Below are positions 23,880-33,307 of a stretch of DNA of 64,000 bases, piece after piece. The number at the start of each line of letters is the position of its first letter. Position 1 is the stretch's first letter. Below the pieces are notes generated by a model. It saw only the letters and a program-made list of their open reading frames with translations, had not been told where the DNA came from and ran no database searches. The position numbers and the translations under genes were made by a program. Source of the stretch: DTDR01 sp964505415 (GTDB taxonomy: Bacteria; Hydrothermota; Tepidihabitantia; Tepidihabitantales; DTDR01); NCBI GenBank assembly GCA_964505415.1, contig CAZDHW010000001.1:1-64000 (forward strand), written 5' to 3'.

Positions 23880-25274
23880 TTGAATTTCGAAAATAAAAAA
23901 ATAAAATTTTACAGTTCTTTTATCTTTGCCCTAGCAGCTTTTTTAACCCCTTTTATGAGTTCTGCCATTAATATTGCTTTACCAGCGATTGATAAAGAAT
24001 TCAAAATGGCTCCTATTTTTTTAAGTTGGTTGCCAACAAGTTTTCTTTTATCTTCGGCAATTTTTCTTATTCCTTTTGGCAAGCTTGCTGATATTTATGG
24101 CAAAAGAAAAATATTTCTGTTAGGAATTATTATTTACACTTTGGCTTCTTTTCTTTCCGCGATAGCTTTTTCGCCAATTTTTCTTTTATTGATTCGCTTC
24201 GTGCATGGTATTAGTGGAGCAATGATATTTAGTACCGTCATAGCCCTTTTGGCTTCAATTTTTCCTTTTGGTGAGCGAGGAAAAGCTTTAGGAATTAATG
24301 TAGGCGCCACCTATCTTGGCCTTTCTTCCGGACCTTTTTTAGGAGGTATCTTAACTTATCACTTTGGTTGGCGGAGTCTTTTTCTCTTTAACGGGCTTGT
24401 TAGTTTTTTAATTATCTGTTTGAGTATATTAAAATTAAAAGTAAAAGAAAACAAGGTTGAAAATAATGATTTTGATTATACCGGTTTTCTTTTATATTTT
24501 TTAACCTTTGCTCCTTTAATGGTGGGCTTTTCCTTTTTACCCAGGATTTTAGGATTTTTGTTAATTTTTTGGGCACTCCTATTGTTTTTTTTCTTTATCC
24601 GATACGAATTAAAAATAAAAGAACCGATTTTAGACATCAGACTTTTTAAAAATAATTCAGTTTTTGCTTTTTCCAATTTGGCGGCACTTATTAATTACAG
24701 TGCTACCTTTGGTATTAGTTTTCTTCTTAGTCTGTATTTTCAATATTTAAAAAATTTTGATGTCCAAAAAACCGGTTTTATTTTAGTTGCCCAGCCATTA
24801 ATGATGGCCTTTTTCTCTCCTTTTGCTGGTATCCTTTCCGATAAAAAAGAACCAAGGATAATTGCTTCCTTGGGAATGGCATTGATTACGGTTTCTCTTT
24901 TCTTATTAAGTTTTATTAAAAAAGAAAGTGATTTACTTTTGATAATAATTTTATTAATCATTTTGGGTTTTGGTTTTGCTCTTTTTTCTTCACCAAATAC
25001 CAATGCGATAATGAGTTCAATAGAAAATAGATTTTATGGAGTAGCCTCCGCTATTTTGGCGACAATGAGAATTTTTGGCCAAATGTTTAGTATGGGAATA
25101 ATTATGGCTATTTTTAACTTAATCCTTAAAAAAATGCCTTTAAAAGAAAGTGATTATCTTCTTTTAAAAAGTATTAAAACAATTTTTTTAATATATACTT
25201 TTTTATGTTTTTTTGGAATCTTGGCTTCTTTAAAACGGGGTGAAATGTTGAAAAATAAAGAAAAGTTTATATAA
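23880..25274 (+). CDS. MFS transporter, DHA2-like
   Basis: A 464-residue inner-membrane permease with about 14 hydrophobic segments. Major-facilitator motif A appears as GKLADIYGKRKIFLLG (about residues 62-77), motif B-like RFVHGISGAM follows near 106, and the antiporter motif C GLSSGPFLGGILT near 145. These place it among DHA2-type drug:proton antiporters; the real substrate is unknown. The reading frame starts with TTG at 23880; no ATG lies near. It begins 12 bases after the epimerase gene and probably shares its transcript. Confidence 0.83.
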   Translation: MNFENKKIKFYSSFIFALAAFLTPFMSSAINIALPAIDKEFKMAPIFLSWLPTSFLLSSAIFLIPFGKLADIYGKRKIFLLGIIIYTLASFLSAIAFSPIFLLLIRFVHGISGAMIFSTVIALLASIFPFGERGKALGINVGATYLGLSSGPFLGGILTYHFGWRSLFLFNGLVSFLIICLSILKLKVKENKVENNDFDYTGFLLYFLTFAPLMVGFSFLPRILGFLLIFWALLLFFFFIRYELKIKEPILDIRLFKNNSVFAFSNLAALINYSATFGISFLLSLYFQYLKNFDVQKTGFILVAQPLMMAFFSPFAGILSDKKEPRIIASLGMALITVSLFLLSFIKKESDLLLIIILLIILGFGFALFSSPNTNAIMSSIENRFYGVASAILATMRIFGQMFSMGIIMAIFNLILKKMPLKESDYLLLKSIKTIFLIYTFLCFFGILASLKRGEMLKNKEKFI

Positions 25275-25280
25275 TTTTTA

Positions 25281-25511
25281 GTGGCATTAAAAGTTCTTTA
25301 TAAACCAAAAAGCGAAATTGAAGCAATAACTATTCAAAGTTTTTTAGAAAGTATTGGCATAAAAGCTTTTATTCGTTCTTACGATTTGCCTTATTTTGAC
25401 GGCATAGCGAAAATGATGAGGGCCCATTGGGGTGAGATTTTGGTGGCCGAAGAAGATTTTGAAAAAGCCAATGAATTTTTAAAGGAATTCTTGTCAGAAA
25501 AAAATGATTAA
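25281..25511 (+). CDS. DUF2007 small protein
   Basis: A 76-residue soluble protein. The pattern of a beta strand (LKVLYKP), a helix (EIEAITIQSFLESIGI), a strand with conserved aromatic residues, and a closing WGEILVAEEDFEKANEFL helix is that of the DUF2007 family (putative signal-transducing proteins). The function is not known. The start is a GTG six bases after the transporter stop. Its 3' end overlaps the next gene by 8 bases. Confidence 0.75.
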   Translation: MALKVLYKPKSEIEAITIQSFLESIGIKAFIRSYDLPYFDGIAKMMRAHWGEILVAEEDFEKANEFLKEFLSEKND

Positions 25512-25731
25512 CCGTTTCTTTTTAGCAAAAATTTTTTTGTTTTTGGGAATTATCTTTTTAATAATTTCCTTGCTCATCTATTTTTCCCCAAAATTAAAAC
25601 TTTTTACCTTACCGGGAGACATTATTATTAAAAAAGAAAATTTCGTTTTTTATTTTCCCATCGTTACTTCTATAATTCTTTCACTTTTTTTCACATTTAT
25701 TTTCTTTTTGATTTCGCTTTTAAGGAGGTAA
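25504..25731 (+). CDS. DUF2905 membrane protein
   Basis: A 75-residue protein with two transmembrane helices (about residues 6-27 and 48-72) joined by a short loop, LFTLPGDIIIKKENFVFYFP. The LPGD-I-x-x-x-x-x-F-x-FYFP pattern is the DUF2905 signature. The function is unknown. It overlaps the preceding gene and ends 1 base before ppdK, within the same operon. Confidence 0.78.
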   Translation: MINRFFLAKIFLFLGIIFLIISLLIYFSPKLKLFTLPGDIIIKKENFVFYFPIVTSIILSLFFTFIFFLISLLRR

Positions 25732-25732
25732 A

Positions 25733-28345
25733 ATGAAAAGAAGATGGGTTTATTTTCTTACCGATAATATAAAGATAAAAGATATAGATAAACTAAAAAC
25801 CTTGTTAGGTGGTAAAGGTGCCGGACTTTATCTTTTAGCTCAAATGGGTTTACCAGTGCCACCAGCTTTTATTATTACTACTACTGCTTGTCGTTATTAT
25901 TTAAAGAATAAAAAATTCCCCCCGGGTTTATTAAAAGAAGTGCTTTTAGGAATTAAATATTTAGAAAGAAAAACTAAAAAAAAGTTTGGTGATAAAAATA
26001 ATCCTCTATTACTTTCGGTTCGCAGCGGTGCAAAATTTTCTATGCCCGGAATGATGGATACAATTTTAAACTTAGGGATTAATGATGAAGTTGCTAAAGG
26101 AATTGCTGAAAAAACAAATAACAAAAATTTTGCCTATGATATTTATAAGAGATTTATTGAAATATTTTCAGAAGTAATTTTTGGAATAAAAAGAGAAGAA
26201 TTTATCAAATTTTCTGGCGAAAATGAAGAACTAATCAATAAATATAAAGAACTATTTTACGAAAAAACAAAAAAAATTTTTCCTTCTGATCCCTATGAAT
26301 GTTTAAAAATGGCTATTGAGGGTGTTTTTAATTCTTGGAATAATCCGCGAGCCAAAGAATATCGGAAAATTTACCAAATTTCGGAAGATTTGGGAACAGC
26401 CGTTAATATCCAAGCAATGGTTTTTGGCAATTGGAACGAGAAGAGCGGCAGTGGTGTTTTGTTTACTCGTAATGTAAAAAATGGGGAAAATAAAATTTAC
26501 GGTGAATTTCTTTTCCGCGCCCAGGGAGAAGATTTGGTTGCCGGTCACATTACGCCTTTACCCTTAGAAGTTTTAAAAGAAAAAATGCCTCAGGTATATG
26601 CTCAGTTAGAAAGCTATGTTAAAAAATTGGAAAGAAAATTGAAAGATGTGCAGGATGTGGAGTTTACGATTGAAGATGGTAAATTATATTTTCTTCAAAC
26701 CCGGACCGCTAAAAGAACACCCTTAGCAGCCGTAAAAATTGCGGTTGATATGGTAAAAGAAAAGTTGATAAGTAAAGAAGAAGCAATAATGAGGGTTACT
26801 AATGAAGATATTGACTACTTTCTTCATCCCACTTTTGCTCCTAACCATCCTTTAAAAGTTTTAGCCGTGGGCAAGCCAGCTTCTCCCGGATGTGCGGTTG
26901 GCGAGATTGTTTTGACTGCTGAAAAGGCCGTTGAAATGGCGGAAAAAGGGAGAAAAGTTATTTTGGTAAGAGATTTTACTAAGGCTGATGATGTTGCGGG
27001 AATGGCTCGTTCCGAAGGTTTTGTAACTACCACTGGCGGCGAAACTTCTCACGCGGCAGTAGTTGCTCGGGGAATGGGTAAACCGTGTATTGTTGGTTGT
27101 TCGGATATCAGTATTGATTTTGAAAAAGGTTTGGTGAAAATAAAAAATGTTATTTTGAAAGAAGGCGATAAAATTTCCATAAATGGTGCCACCGGTGAGA
27201 TTATTGAAGGAGAAGTTCCTTTAATCCGACCAGAATTTCCGAAAGAATTAACACTTTTGCTATCGTGGGCTGACAGTATTGCCAAAATGAAAGTAAGAGC
27301 CAATGCCGATACTCCAATAGATGCCGAAAATGCTAAAAAAATGGGTGCCGCTGGTATTGGTTTAGCTAGAACTGAGCATATGTTTTTTGCTAAAGAAAGA
27401 ATTAAATATGTTCAGTTAATGATTTTGGCTAAAAACGAAGAGGAACGAAGGGAAATTTTAAAAAAACTATTGCCTTTTCAAAAGAATGATTTTAAAGAAT
27501 TATTTAGGGTAATGAATGGTTTGCCCGTAACAATTCGTACCCTTGACCCACCTCTTCATGAATTTCTACCGCCAAAAGAAAATTACGAAGCAGTTGAAAA
27601 TTTGGCTAATGAATTAGGGGTGGAAAAAGAAATTTTGATTAAGAAGATTGAAGAATTAAGTGAGCACAATCCAATGATGGGATTACGGGGATGTCGTTTA
27701 GGGATTATTTATCCGGAAATTACCGAAATGCAAGCTCGGGCAATATTTGAAGCCGCTTGCGAGGTAAAAGAAGAAGGGATAGAAGTAAATTTAGAAATTA
27801 TGATTCCTTTGGTATCCATATCGGAGGAATTTTTAGCTCAAAAAGAAATTATAAAAAAAATTAGTCAAGAAGTTTTTAAAGAAAAAGGGATTAGTTTGCC
27901 TTATAAAATTGGCACAATGATGGAAACCCCTCGTGCCTGTTTGATTGCTCAAGAATTGGCTAAATATGTGGACTTTTTTTCTTACGGCACAAACGATTTG
28001 ACCCAATTTGTTTATGGCTTTTCGCGCGATGATTCGGCAAAGTTTCTTATTCCTTATAAAAAAAAGAAAATCATCAATTTTGAACCTTTTGAAACAATTG
28101 ATGAGCAAGGAGTAGGTTCTTTAATTGCTCTTTCGGTCACTTCGGCTCGAAAAATAAATAAAAATATTAAAATCGGTATTTGTGGCGAACATGGTGGCGA
28201 TGAGAAAAGTATATTTTTTGCCCGAAAATTACGGTTGGATTATGTGAGTTGTAGTCCTTACCGAGTTCCCAAGGCGCGTTTAGCTTGTGCCCAAGCAGAG
28301 ATTTATTTACAAAAAAAGAAAATAATGGAAACCACAACCAAATGA
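25733..28345 (+). CDS. ppdK: Pyruvate, phosphate dikinase
   Basis: The enzyme interconverts PEP, AMP and PPi with pyruvate, ATP and Pi. At 870 residues it is full length. The N-terminal nucleotide-binding domain shows LGGKGAGLYLLAQMGLPVPP and RSGAKFSMPGMMDTILNLG. The central swivelling domain has the phosphorylated histidine in GGETSHAAVVARGMGKPC (about residue 439). The PEP-binding barrel has MRGCRLG-type LRGCRLG, GTNDLTQ and the proton-donor cysteine in ICGEHGGD (about 816). A Shine-Dalgarno AGGAGG lies directly before the ATG. It is translationally coupled to apgM by an ATGA overlap, so pyruvate, PEP and phosphoglycerate steps are made together. Confidence 0.96.
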   Translation: MKRRWVYFLTDNIKIKDIDKLKTLLGGKGAGLYLLAQMGLPVPPAFIITTTACRYYLKNKKFPPGLLKEVLLGIKYLERKTKKKFGDKNNPLLLSVRSGAKFSMPGMMDTILNLGINDEVAKGIAEKTNNKNFAYDIYKRFIEIFSEVIFGIKREEFIKFSGENEELINKYKELFYEKTKKIFPSDPYECLKMAIEGVFNSWNNPRAKEYRKIYQISEDLGTAVNIQAMVFGNWNEKSGSGVLFTRNVKNGENKIYGEFLFRAQGEDLVAGHITPLPLEVLKEKMPQVYAQLESYVKKLERKLKDVQDVEFTIEDGKLYFLQTRTAKRTPLAAVKIAVDMVKEKLISKEEAIMRVTNEDIDYFLHPTFAPNHPLKVLAVGKPASPGCAVGEIVLTAEKAVEMAEKGRKVILVRDFTKADDVAGMARSEGFVTTTGGETSHAAVVARGMGKPCIVGCSDISIDFEKGLVKIKNVILKEGDKISINGATGEIIEGEVPLIRPEFPKELTLLLSWADSIAKMKVRANADTPIDAENAKKMGAAGIGLARTEHMFFAKERIKYVQLMILAKNEEERREILKKLLPFQKNDFKELFRVMNGLPVTIRTLDPPLHEFLPPKENYEAVENLANELGVEKEILIKKIEELSEHNPMMGLRGCRLGIIYPEITEMQARAIFEAACEVKEEGIEVNLEIMIPLVSISEEFLAQKEIIKKISQEVFKEKGISLPYKIGTMMETPRACLIAQELAKYVDFFSYGTNDLTQFVYGFSRDDSAKFLIPYKKKKIINFEPFETIDEQGVGSLIALSVTSARKINKNIKIGICGEHGGDEKSIFFARKLRLDYVSCSPYRVPKARLACAQAEIYLQKKKIMETTTK

Positions 28346-29529
28346 AAGAGTTAATTACTAAAAATGAAAATAAAATCTTATTAGTGGTGTTGGATGGTTT
28401 AGGGGGTTTGCCCCTCAACGGAAAAACCGAATTGGAAACGGCCAATACTGTTAATTTAGATGAATTGGCAAGTAAAAGCGAATTGGGTTTGACCATTGCT
28501 GTTGATTATGGCATAACCCCGGGTTCGGGCCCGGGGCATTTGGCTTTATTTGGTTATGATCCATTAAAAGTAATTATTGGTCGGGGAGTATTAGAAGCTT
28601 TAGGATTGGGTTTAACTTTGGATGAAGATACTTTAGCTATTAGAGGCAATTTTGCTACTTATAGAGATGGCAAAATTATTTCCCGAAGAGCCGGAAGGAT
28701 AAGTAGTGAAGAAAATAAAAGATTATGTACCAAATTGAGTAACGCTATTAAAACGATATACGATTGTCAGATTGAATTTTACTCAGGAATTGAACATCGT
28801 TTTGTAATTTTAATAAAGGGAAAAGATTTACAAGAAGATGTGATGGAAACCGATCCGCAAAAAGACGGTTTACCGCCTTTTTTACCCGAAGCTCTTTCTT
28901 TAAAAAGCAAAAGGACCAGCGAAATTTTGAAAATATTAATAAAAAAGGGAACCGAGGTTTTAGAAGACGAGAAAGAGGCAAATTATTTTCTTTTGCGGGG
29001 ATACAGCAAACTACCAAAGATTGAAAATTTCTGCGAAAAATATCAATTAAAAAGCTTGGCTATTGCTGCTTATCCGATGTATAAAGGAATTGCCTCTTTA
29101 ATCGGAATGGAAACTGCAAATCGTTCTTTTAATAGTTGGCAAGAAGAGATAGCAGAATTGAAAAATAATTATCAAAATTATAACTTTTTTTATCTCCATT
29201 TCAAAGAGATTGATACCGCTGGCGAAGACGGCAATTTTGAAAAAAAAGTTTTTTTAATTGAAAAATTTGATAGTTTATTGCCAGAAATTTTAAAATTAAA
29301 TTTTTCTGTTATCGCCATTGCTTCCGATCATTCCACACCAGCCTTATTAAAAAGCCATTCTTGGCATCCTTCGCCATTTCTTTTATATTCAAAATTTTCC
29401 CGACCTCACGGAAAAACAAAATTCTGCGAAAGAAGTTGCGAGAAAGGAAGTTTAGGAATATTTAAGGCAAAAAAAGTGATGAATTTGCTTTTAGCCTATT
29501 CCCAAAGATTAAAAAAATATGGTGCTTAG
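28342..29529 (+). CDS. apgM: Cofactor-independent phosphoglycerate mutase, archaeal type
   Basis: A 395-residue metal-dependent enzyme of the alkaline-phosphatase superfamily that interconverts 3- and 2-phosphoglycerate. The N-terminal metal site reads VVLDGLGG (about 15-22), and the catalytic serine lies in TPGSGPGHLALFGYDP (about residue 61). Further metal ligands are in FKEIDTAGEDG and IASDHSTP near the C-terminus. This is the aPGAM type, distinct from bacterial GpmI. A longer frame starts at 28285 inside ppdK, but the ATG at 28342 gives the normal N-terminus and an ATGA overlap with ppdK. Confidence 0.92.
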   Translation: MKELITKNENKILLVVLDGLGGLPLNGKTELETANTVNLDELASKSELGLTIAVDYGITPGSGPGHLALFGYDPLKVIIGRGVLEALGLGLTLDEDTLAIRGNFATYRDGKIISRRAGRISSEENKRLCTKLSNAIKTIYDCQIEFYSGIEHRFVILIKGKDLQEDVMETDPQKDGLPPFLPEALSLKSKRTSEILKILIKKGTEVLEDEKEANYFLLRGYSKLPKIENFCEKYQLKSLAIAAYPMYKGIASLIGMETANRSFNSWQEEIAELKNNYQNYNFFYLHFKEIDTAGEDGNFEKKVFLIEKFDSLLPEILKLNFSVIAIASDHSTPALLKSHSWHPSPFLLYSKFSRPHGKTKFCERSCEKGSLGIFKAKKVMNLLLAYSQRLKKYGA

Positions 29530-29532
29530 GAA

Positions 29533-30120
29533 TTAGTCCCTTTGGTGTTTATGAAGATTACGGAGATATTCTAAAAGAGAGATATCCTTTGCCCTCCGTT
29601 CAGCATATTCTTTTTTTCTTATCTCATAGATAAATTTAAGATTTTCGTAAGGCCCAAGAAGACCGGTAATTTCTTCAGGCATCCTCATTTCTGGCGTTTT
29701 TCCGTAACCTAATTTTTGATTAACCTTTTTAAATTTTTGGTAAAGAAATTGGTTTGCCGAATAAGTGGTATCAACAGAAACAAAAACATCCATTTCGCTT
29801 ACTGTGGCAATTGCAATATGACAGAAAGAAAATTCCATTTCGGGAGGTAAGATTTTTTCTTCTAAATAAGCATTTACCAATTGAGTAACATCTTCTAAGT
29901 CATATTCACATTCATATAATTTGGTTTTAGATATCAGGTTAAAAACATCTTCTTTTAAAGGCGAAGGTAGGGCTTTAAGTTCATAAAGAGTTAGTAAGGA
30001 GTAAAATCCAAAATATTCTCCTTTATTGAGAGAATCAAAAAGCGCTTCAAAAGCAGGTAGTTTTATTTTTTCAAAATAACCTACAAAGATACTTGGCGTC
30101 AAATAAAGTTTTAATTTCAT
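29533..30120 (-). CDS. PIN-like domain protein with lost acidic residues
   Basis: A 195-residue protein whose fold pattern looks like a PIN ribonuclease (VapC type): an N-terminal strand KLYLTPSIF, a helix with YELKALP, and HIAIATVSEMDVFVSVDT near residue 103. In active PIN domains the first strand has an Asp (L-D-x-S) and the later helix begins D-x-x-H; here the positions read Thr-Pro and Phe-Cys. A Glu (YELK) and an Asp (SVDTTY) remain. A C-terminal extension of about 50 residues is charged. It is last in the rplS operon, with no antitoxin gene beside it. The family assignment is moderate and catalysis is doubtful. Confidence 0.6.
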   Translation of the reverse strand: MKLKLYLTPSIFVGYFEKIKLPAFEALFDSLNKGEYFGFYSLLTLYELKALPSPLKEDVFNLISKTKLYECEYDLEDVTQLVNAYLEEKILPPEMEFSFCHIAIATVSEMDVFVSVDTTYSANQFLYQKFKKVNQKLGYGKTPEMRMPEEITGLLGPYENLKFIYEIRKKEYAERRAKDISLLEYLRNLHKHQRD

Positions 30121-31430
30121 AATTGATAATTACAACCCAAAAGATAAACTTTTTTATCTCTCTTTTTAATCGCATTGCGAGTATCAAAAATAAGTTTCGC
30201 ATTTTTTAAAAGCCAATCATAATTATAGGCGGAATGGTCGGTTACTATTACCACGCAGGCTACTTTTTTAAGCAGATTTTCGTTTAATTTTACTGAGCGG
30301 TATTCCTTTTTATTGATCTTTAAAACCGGTACATAAGGGTCATTATAATATATTTTTTTTACTTTCCCTTCTAAAAGAGAAATAATTTTAATTGCTGGGG
30401 AATTGCGAGTATCACTCACATTTCTTTTAAAAGCTGCCCCTAAGATTAGGATTTCCGCCTCTTTTATTTTTATCTTATTTTGCCCTAAAATGTCAAAAAG
30501 CTTATCAACAACAAAGAAAGGCATATACTCATTAGTTTCCGCAGCCAATTCAATGAAATTTACATGGAAATCATATTCCCTTGCCTTCCAAGAAAGATAA
30601 TAAGGGTCAACTAAAATACAATGGCCACCAATTCCTGGCCCCGGATAAAAAGGCATAAAACCAAAAGGTTTAGTAGAAGCCGCTTCAATTACTTCCCACA
30701 CATTGATATTTCCCATTCTTTCGCAAAGTAAAGCCAATTCGTTTACCAAAGCGATATTTACACTTCTAAAAATATTTTCTAAAAGTTTTGCCATTTCTGC
30801 CACTCTTGGCGAAGAAACGGGAAAAACCTGGTCAACAATTTTTTCGTAAAAAATTTTGGTTAAATAGGTACATTTTTCAGTTACTCCCCCAACCACAACC
30901 GGAGTGTTTTTAATTGTCCAAACTTTATTTCCGGGATCAATTCTTTCGGGAGCAAAAGCTAAAAAATAATCTTTGCCAATTTTTAAACCGCTCTCATCCA
31001 AAATTGGTTTTAATACTTTTTCAGTTGTTTCCGGATAGGTAGTACTGCGGAGGATAATTAATTGTCCCTTTCTCATTCTTTTGCTAATCTCTTTACCGGA
31101 TTCAATAATATAAGAAATATCCGGGTCCTTTGTGGAAGTAAAAGGTGTGGGTACCGCAATGTTAATAATATCACAATCTTCTACTTTTTGGTAATCAGAG
31201 TATACTTTTAAAATACCCTTTTTAATAAGATTTTTAACGGCTTCATTTTTCACATCTTCTAAATAACTTTCGCCACTCCGCAATTTCTTTATTTTTTCTT
31301 TATCAATGTCAATACCAATGACGAAAAAGCCGGCCTCACCGATAGCAATTGCTAAAGGAAGACCAACATAGCCAAGGCCAATTATCCCAACAACCGCCTC
31401 TTTTTTTTCGATCTTTTCTTTCAGTTCCAT
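30117..31430 (-). CDS. Nucleotide-sugar dehydrogenase (WbpA/TviB-like)
   Basis: An NAD-dependent enzyme that oxidises a UDP-sugar at C6, probably UDP-N-acetylglucosamine, for surface polysaccharide. From the start chosen it has 437 residues. The Rossmann motif is GIIGLGYVGLPLA (about 15-27), a PTPF segment follows near 95, and the catalytic cysteine lies in GPGIGGHCILVDPYYLSWKA (about 268), the pattern of the WbpA/TviB branch. A C-terminal UDP-binding domain closes it. A longer frame begins at 31481 but would overlap comM; the ATG at 31430 gives the normal N-terminus 1 base after the comM stop. The PIN-like gene overlaps its end by 4 bases. Confidence 0.88.
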   Translation of the reverse strand: MELKEKIEKKEAVVGIIGLGYVGLPLAIAIGEAGFFVIGIDIDKEKIKKLRSGESYLEDVKNEAVKNLIKKGILKVYSDYQKVEDCDIINIAVPTPFTSTKDPDISYIIESGKEISKRMRKGQLIILRSTTYPETTEKVLKPILDESGLKIGKDYFLAFAPERIDPGNKVWTIKNTPVVVGGVTEKCTYLTKIFYEKIVDQVFPVSSPRVAEMAKLLENIFRSVNIALVNELALLCERMGNINVWEVIEAASTKPFGFMPFYPGPGIGGHCILVDPYYLSWKAREYDFHVNFIELAAETNEYMPFFVVDKLFDILGQNKIKIKEAEILILGAAFKRNVSDTRNSPAIKIISLLEGKVKKIYYNDPYVPVLKINKKEYRSVKLNENLLKKVACVVIVTDHSAYNYDWLLKNAKLIFDTRNAIKKRDKKVYLLGCNYQL

Positions 31431-31431
31431 A

Positions 31432-32973
31432 TCAAAAAATAATTGTCTTGTCAAAACTTCGATACTGAATTGCTTCAGCAATATGGGCTTCTTTAATTTT
31501 CTCTTCGCCCGCTAAGTCAGCGATCGTTCGGGCTACTTTCAGAATCCGATGATAGGCGCGGGCCGAAAGACCAAATTTTTCCATTGCCAATTTTATTAAA
31601 TTTTGACTTTTTTCACTTATTTCGCAAAATTTCTTAATATCTTTATTATCCATTTGGGAATTGGCAAATATCTTCTTCTTTTTCAATTCACTAAATCTTT
31701 CGTGCTGAATTTTCCTTGCCTTTTCTACCCTTTCTCTAATGGTTTTAGAACTTTCACCGCTATCTTTATTTGTTAATTCTTCAAATTTTAAAGAAGGAAC
31801 TTCAATTTGGATGTCAATTCGGTCAAGTAAAGGACCAGAAGCTTTTTGGCGATATCTTTTTATCGCATTTGGAGGACAAGTACAATTTTTGTAAGGATCG
31901 CCAAAATAACCACAAGGACAAGGGTTCATCGCCGCTATTAACATAAAACGGGCCGGATAGGTCACCGTAAATTTACTTCTGCCAATAGTAATAAAGCCAT
32001 CTTCTAAGGGTTGTCTTAAGGATTCTAAAACATCCCGATGAAATTCCGGCAATTCGTCCAAAAAGAGAACCCCATTGTGAGCCAAAGAAATTTCTCCGGG
32101 TTTAGGAATTGCGCCACCACCAATGAGATTAGCTTCCGAAGTTGTGTGGTGGGGAGCGCGGAAGGGGCGAGTAGCAATCAGTGGTTGGTTATTGGGTAGA
32201 TAACCAGCAACACTATGGATTTTAGTAGTCTCTAAGGCCTCTTCTATATCCATTTTTGGTAAAATAGTTACCACTCTTTTTGCTAACATCGTCTTACCTG
32301 AACCTGGAGGACCAATCATTAAAACATTGTGACCACCAGCCGCAGCAATTTCTAAGGCTCTTTTCGCATGAAACTGACCTTTCACATCAGTAAAATCAAT
32401 ATCATATTCCGAATAAGTATCAAAGATTTCGTCAATATTAATTTTTGTCTCTTCAACATTTAATGAACCATTAAGAAAATTTATCACTTCATTTAAATGG
32501 GAAAAACCAAAAACCGCTATTTCTTTTACAATTGCTGCCTCTTTAGCATTTTCTTTTGGTAAGATAATTCCTTGAAAACCTAATTGTTTAGCCATTAAAC
32601 TCATTGGCAATACTCCTCTAATCGGTCTTAATAAACCATCTAAAGAAAGTTCGCCCAAAATGATAAATCTTTCAAAATTTTTGTTTTTTATAACTCCAAA
32701 AGCAGAAAGGATACCACAAGCAATTGGTAAATCAAAAGCCGCTCCTTCTTTTTTAATATCCGCCGGTGCCAAGTTAATAGTAATCTTTCTTAAAGGAAAG
32801 GGATAACCATTATTTTTTATTGCCGCTTGAACGCGGTGTTGTGATTCTTTGATTGCCGTATCCGGAAGACCAACAATATTAATTCCGGGTAAACCAGGAG
32901 AAAGATCAACTTCTACAGTAACTAAAAAACCATTAATACCATAAACCGAGGCTGAATATAATTTAGAAAGCAT
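31432..32973 (-). CDS. comM: ComM/YifB-family Mg-chelatase-like ATPase
   Basis: A 513-residue AAA+ protein. The N-terminal Lon-like domain (about residues 1-160, with GLPGINIVGLPDTAIKES) is followed by the ATPase with Walker A IGPPGSGKTMLAKR (about 218-231), FRAPHHTTSEANLIGGG, Walker B GVLFLDELPEF and AAMNPCPCGY, then four cysteines in a zinc-like cluster. In other bacteria ComM is a hexameric helicase for branch migration during natural transformation. It overlaps yraN by 11 bases, a common pairing in bacteria (yraN next to comM), here linked with rnhB and rplS. Confidence 0.94.
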   Translation of the reverse strand: MLSKLYSASVYGINGFLVTVEVDLSPGLPGINIVGLPDTAIKESQHRVQAAIKNNGYPFPLRKITINLAPADIKKEGAAFDLPIACGILSAFGVIKNKNFERFIILGELSLDGLLRPIRGVLPMSLMAKQLGFQGIILPKENAKEAAIVKEIAVFGFSHLNEVINFLNGSLNVEETKINIDEIFDTYSEYDIDFTDVKGQFHAKRALEIAAAGGHNVLMIGPPGSGKTMLAKRVVTILPKMDIEEALETTKIHSVAGYLPNNQPLIATRPFRAPHHTTSEANLIGGGAIPKPGEISLAHNGVLFLDELPEFHRDVLESLRQPLEDGFITIGRSKFTVTYPARFMLIAAMNPCPCGYFGDPYKNCTCPPNAIKRYRQKASGPLLDRIDIQIEVPSLKFEELTNKDSGESSKTIRERVEKARKIQHERFSELKKKKIFANSQMDNKDIKKFCEISEKSQNLIKLAMEKFGLSARAYHRILKVARTIADLAGEEKIKEAHIAEAIQYRSFDKTIIF

Positions 32974-33307
32974 TTTTTATATGTTCAATTAAAAATTTTC
33001 CACTCTTTTTTACTAAACCAATTATATCAAACCTTATCTGTTTATCCATAATTCCATTTTCACTTAAATAATTTAAAGCCAAATTTTTTAGTTTTTCAAT
33101 CTTTCTTTTGGTGATCGTGAGAATTGGGGAGAAGTCATTTTTTTCTTTGCTTCTAACTTCAACAAAAATAATTTCGTTATTTTTCTCCGCAATAATATCC
33201 ACCTCACCAAATCTTTTTTGATAATTTTGACAAATGATTTTATAGCCGGCCTTTTTTAAATAATTACTAGCAATTTTTTCTCCGATTTTGCCAATCTTTT
33301 TTTTCAT
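32963..33307 (-). CDS. yraN: YraN (UPF0102) endonuclease-like protein
   Basis: A 114-residue protein with the Holliday-junction-resolvase-like (PD-(D/E)xK) fold. The signature is complete: GEKIASNYLKKAGYKI at the N-terminus, FGEVDIIAEKNNEIIFVEVR in the centre (about residues 33-52) and the C-terminal IRFDIIG. Its function is not firmly known; a role in DNA processing is inferred from the fold and the adjacent comM. It overlaps rnhB by 4 bases and comM by 11. Confidence 0.9.
   Translation of the reverse strand: MKKKIGKIGEKIASNYLKKAGYKIICQNYQKRFGEVDIIAEKNNEIIFVEVRSKEKNDFSPILTITKRKIEKLKNLALNYLSENGIMDKQIRFDIIGLVKKSGKFLIEHIKNAF

Noticed and set aside
24476..25003. Two minus-strand frames inside the MFS transporter gene
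   Set aside because: Lys/Ile-rich composition typical of antisense to a hydrophobic membrane protein; no start signals.
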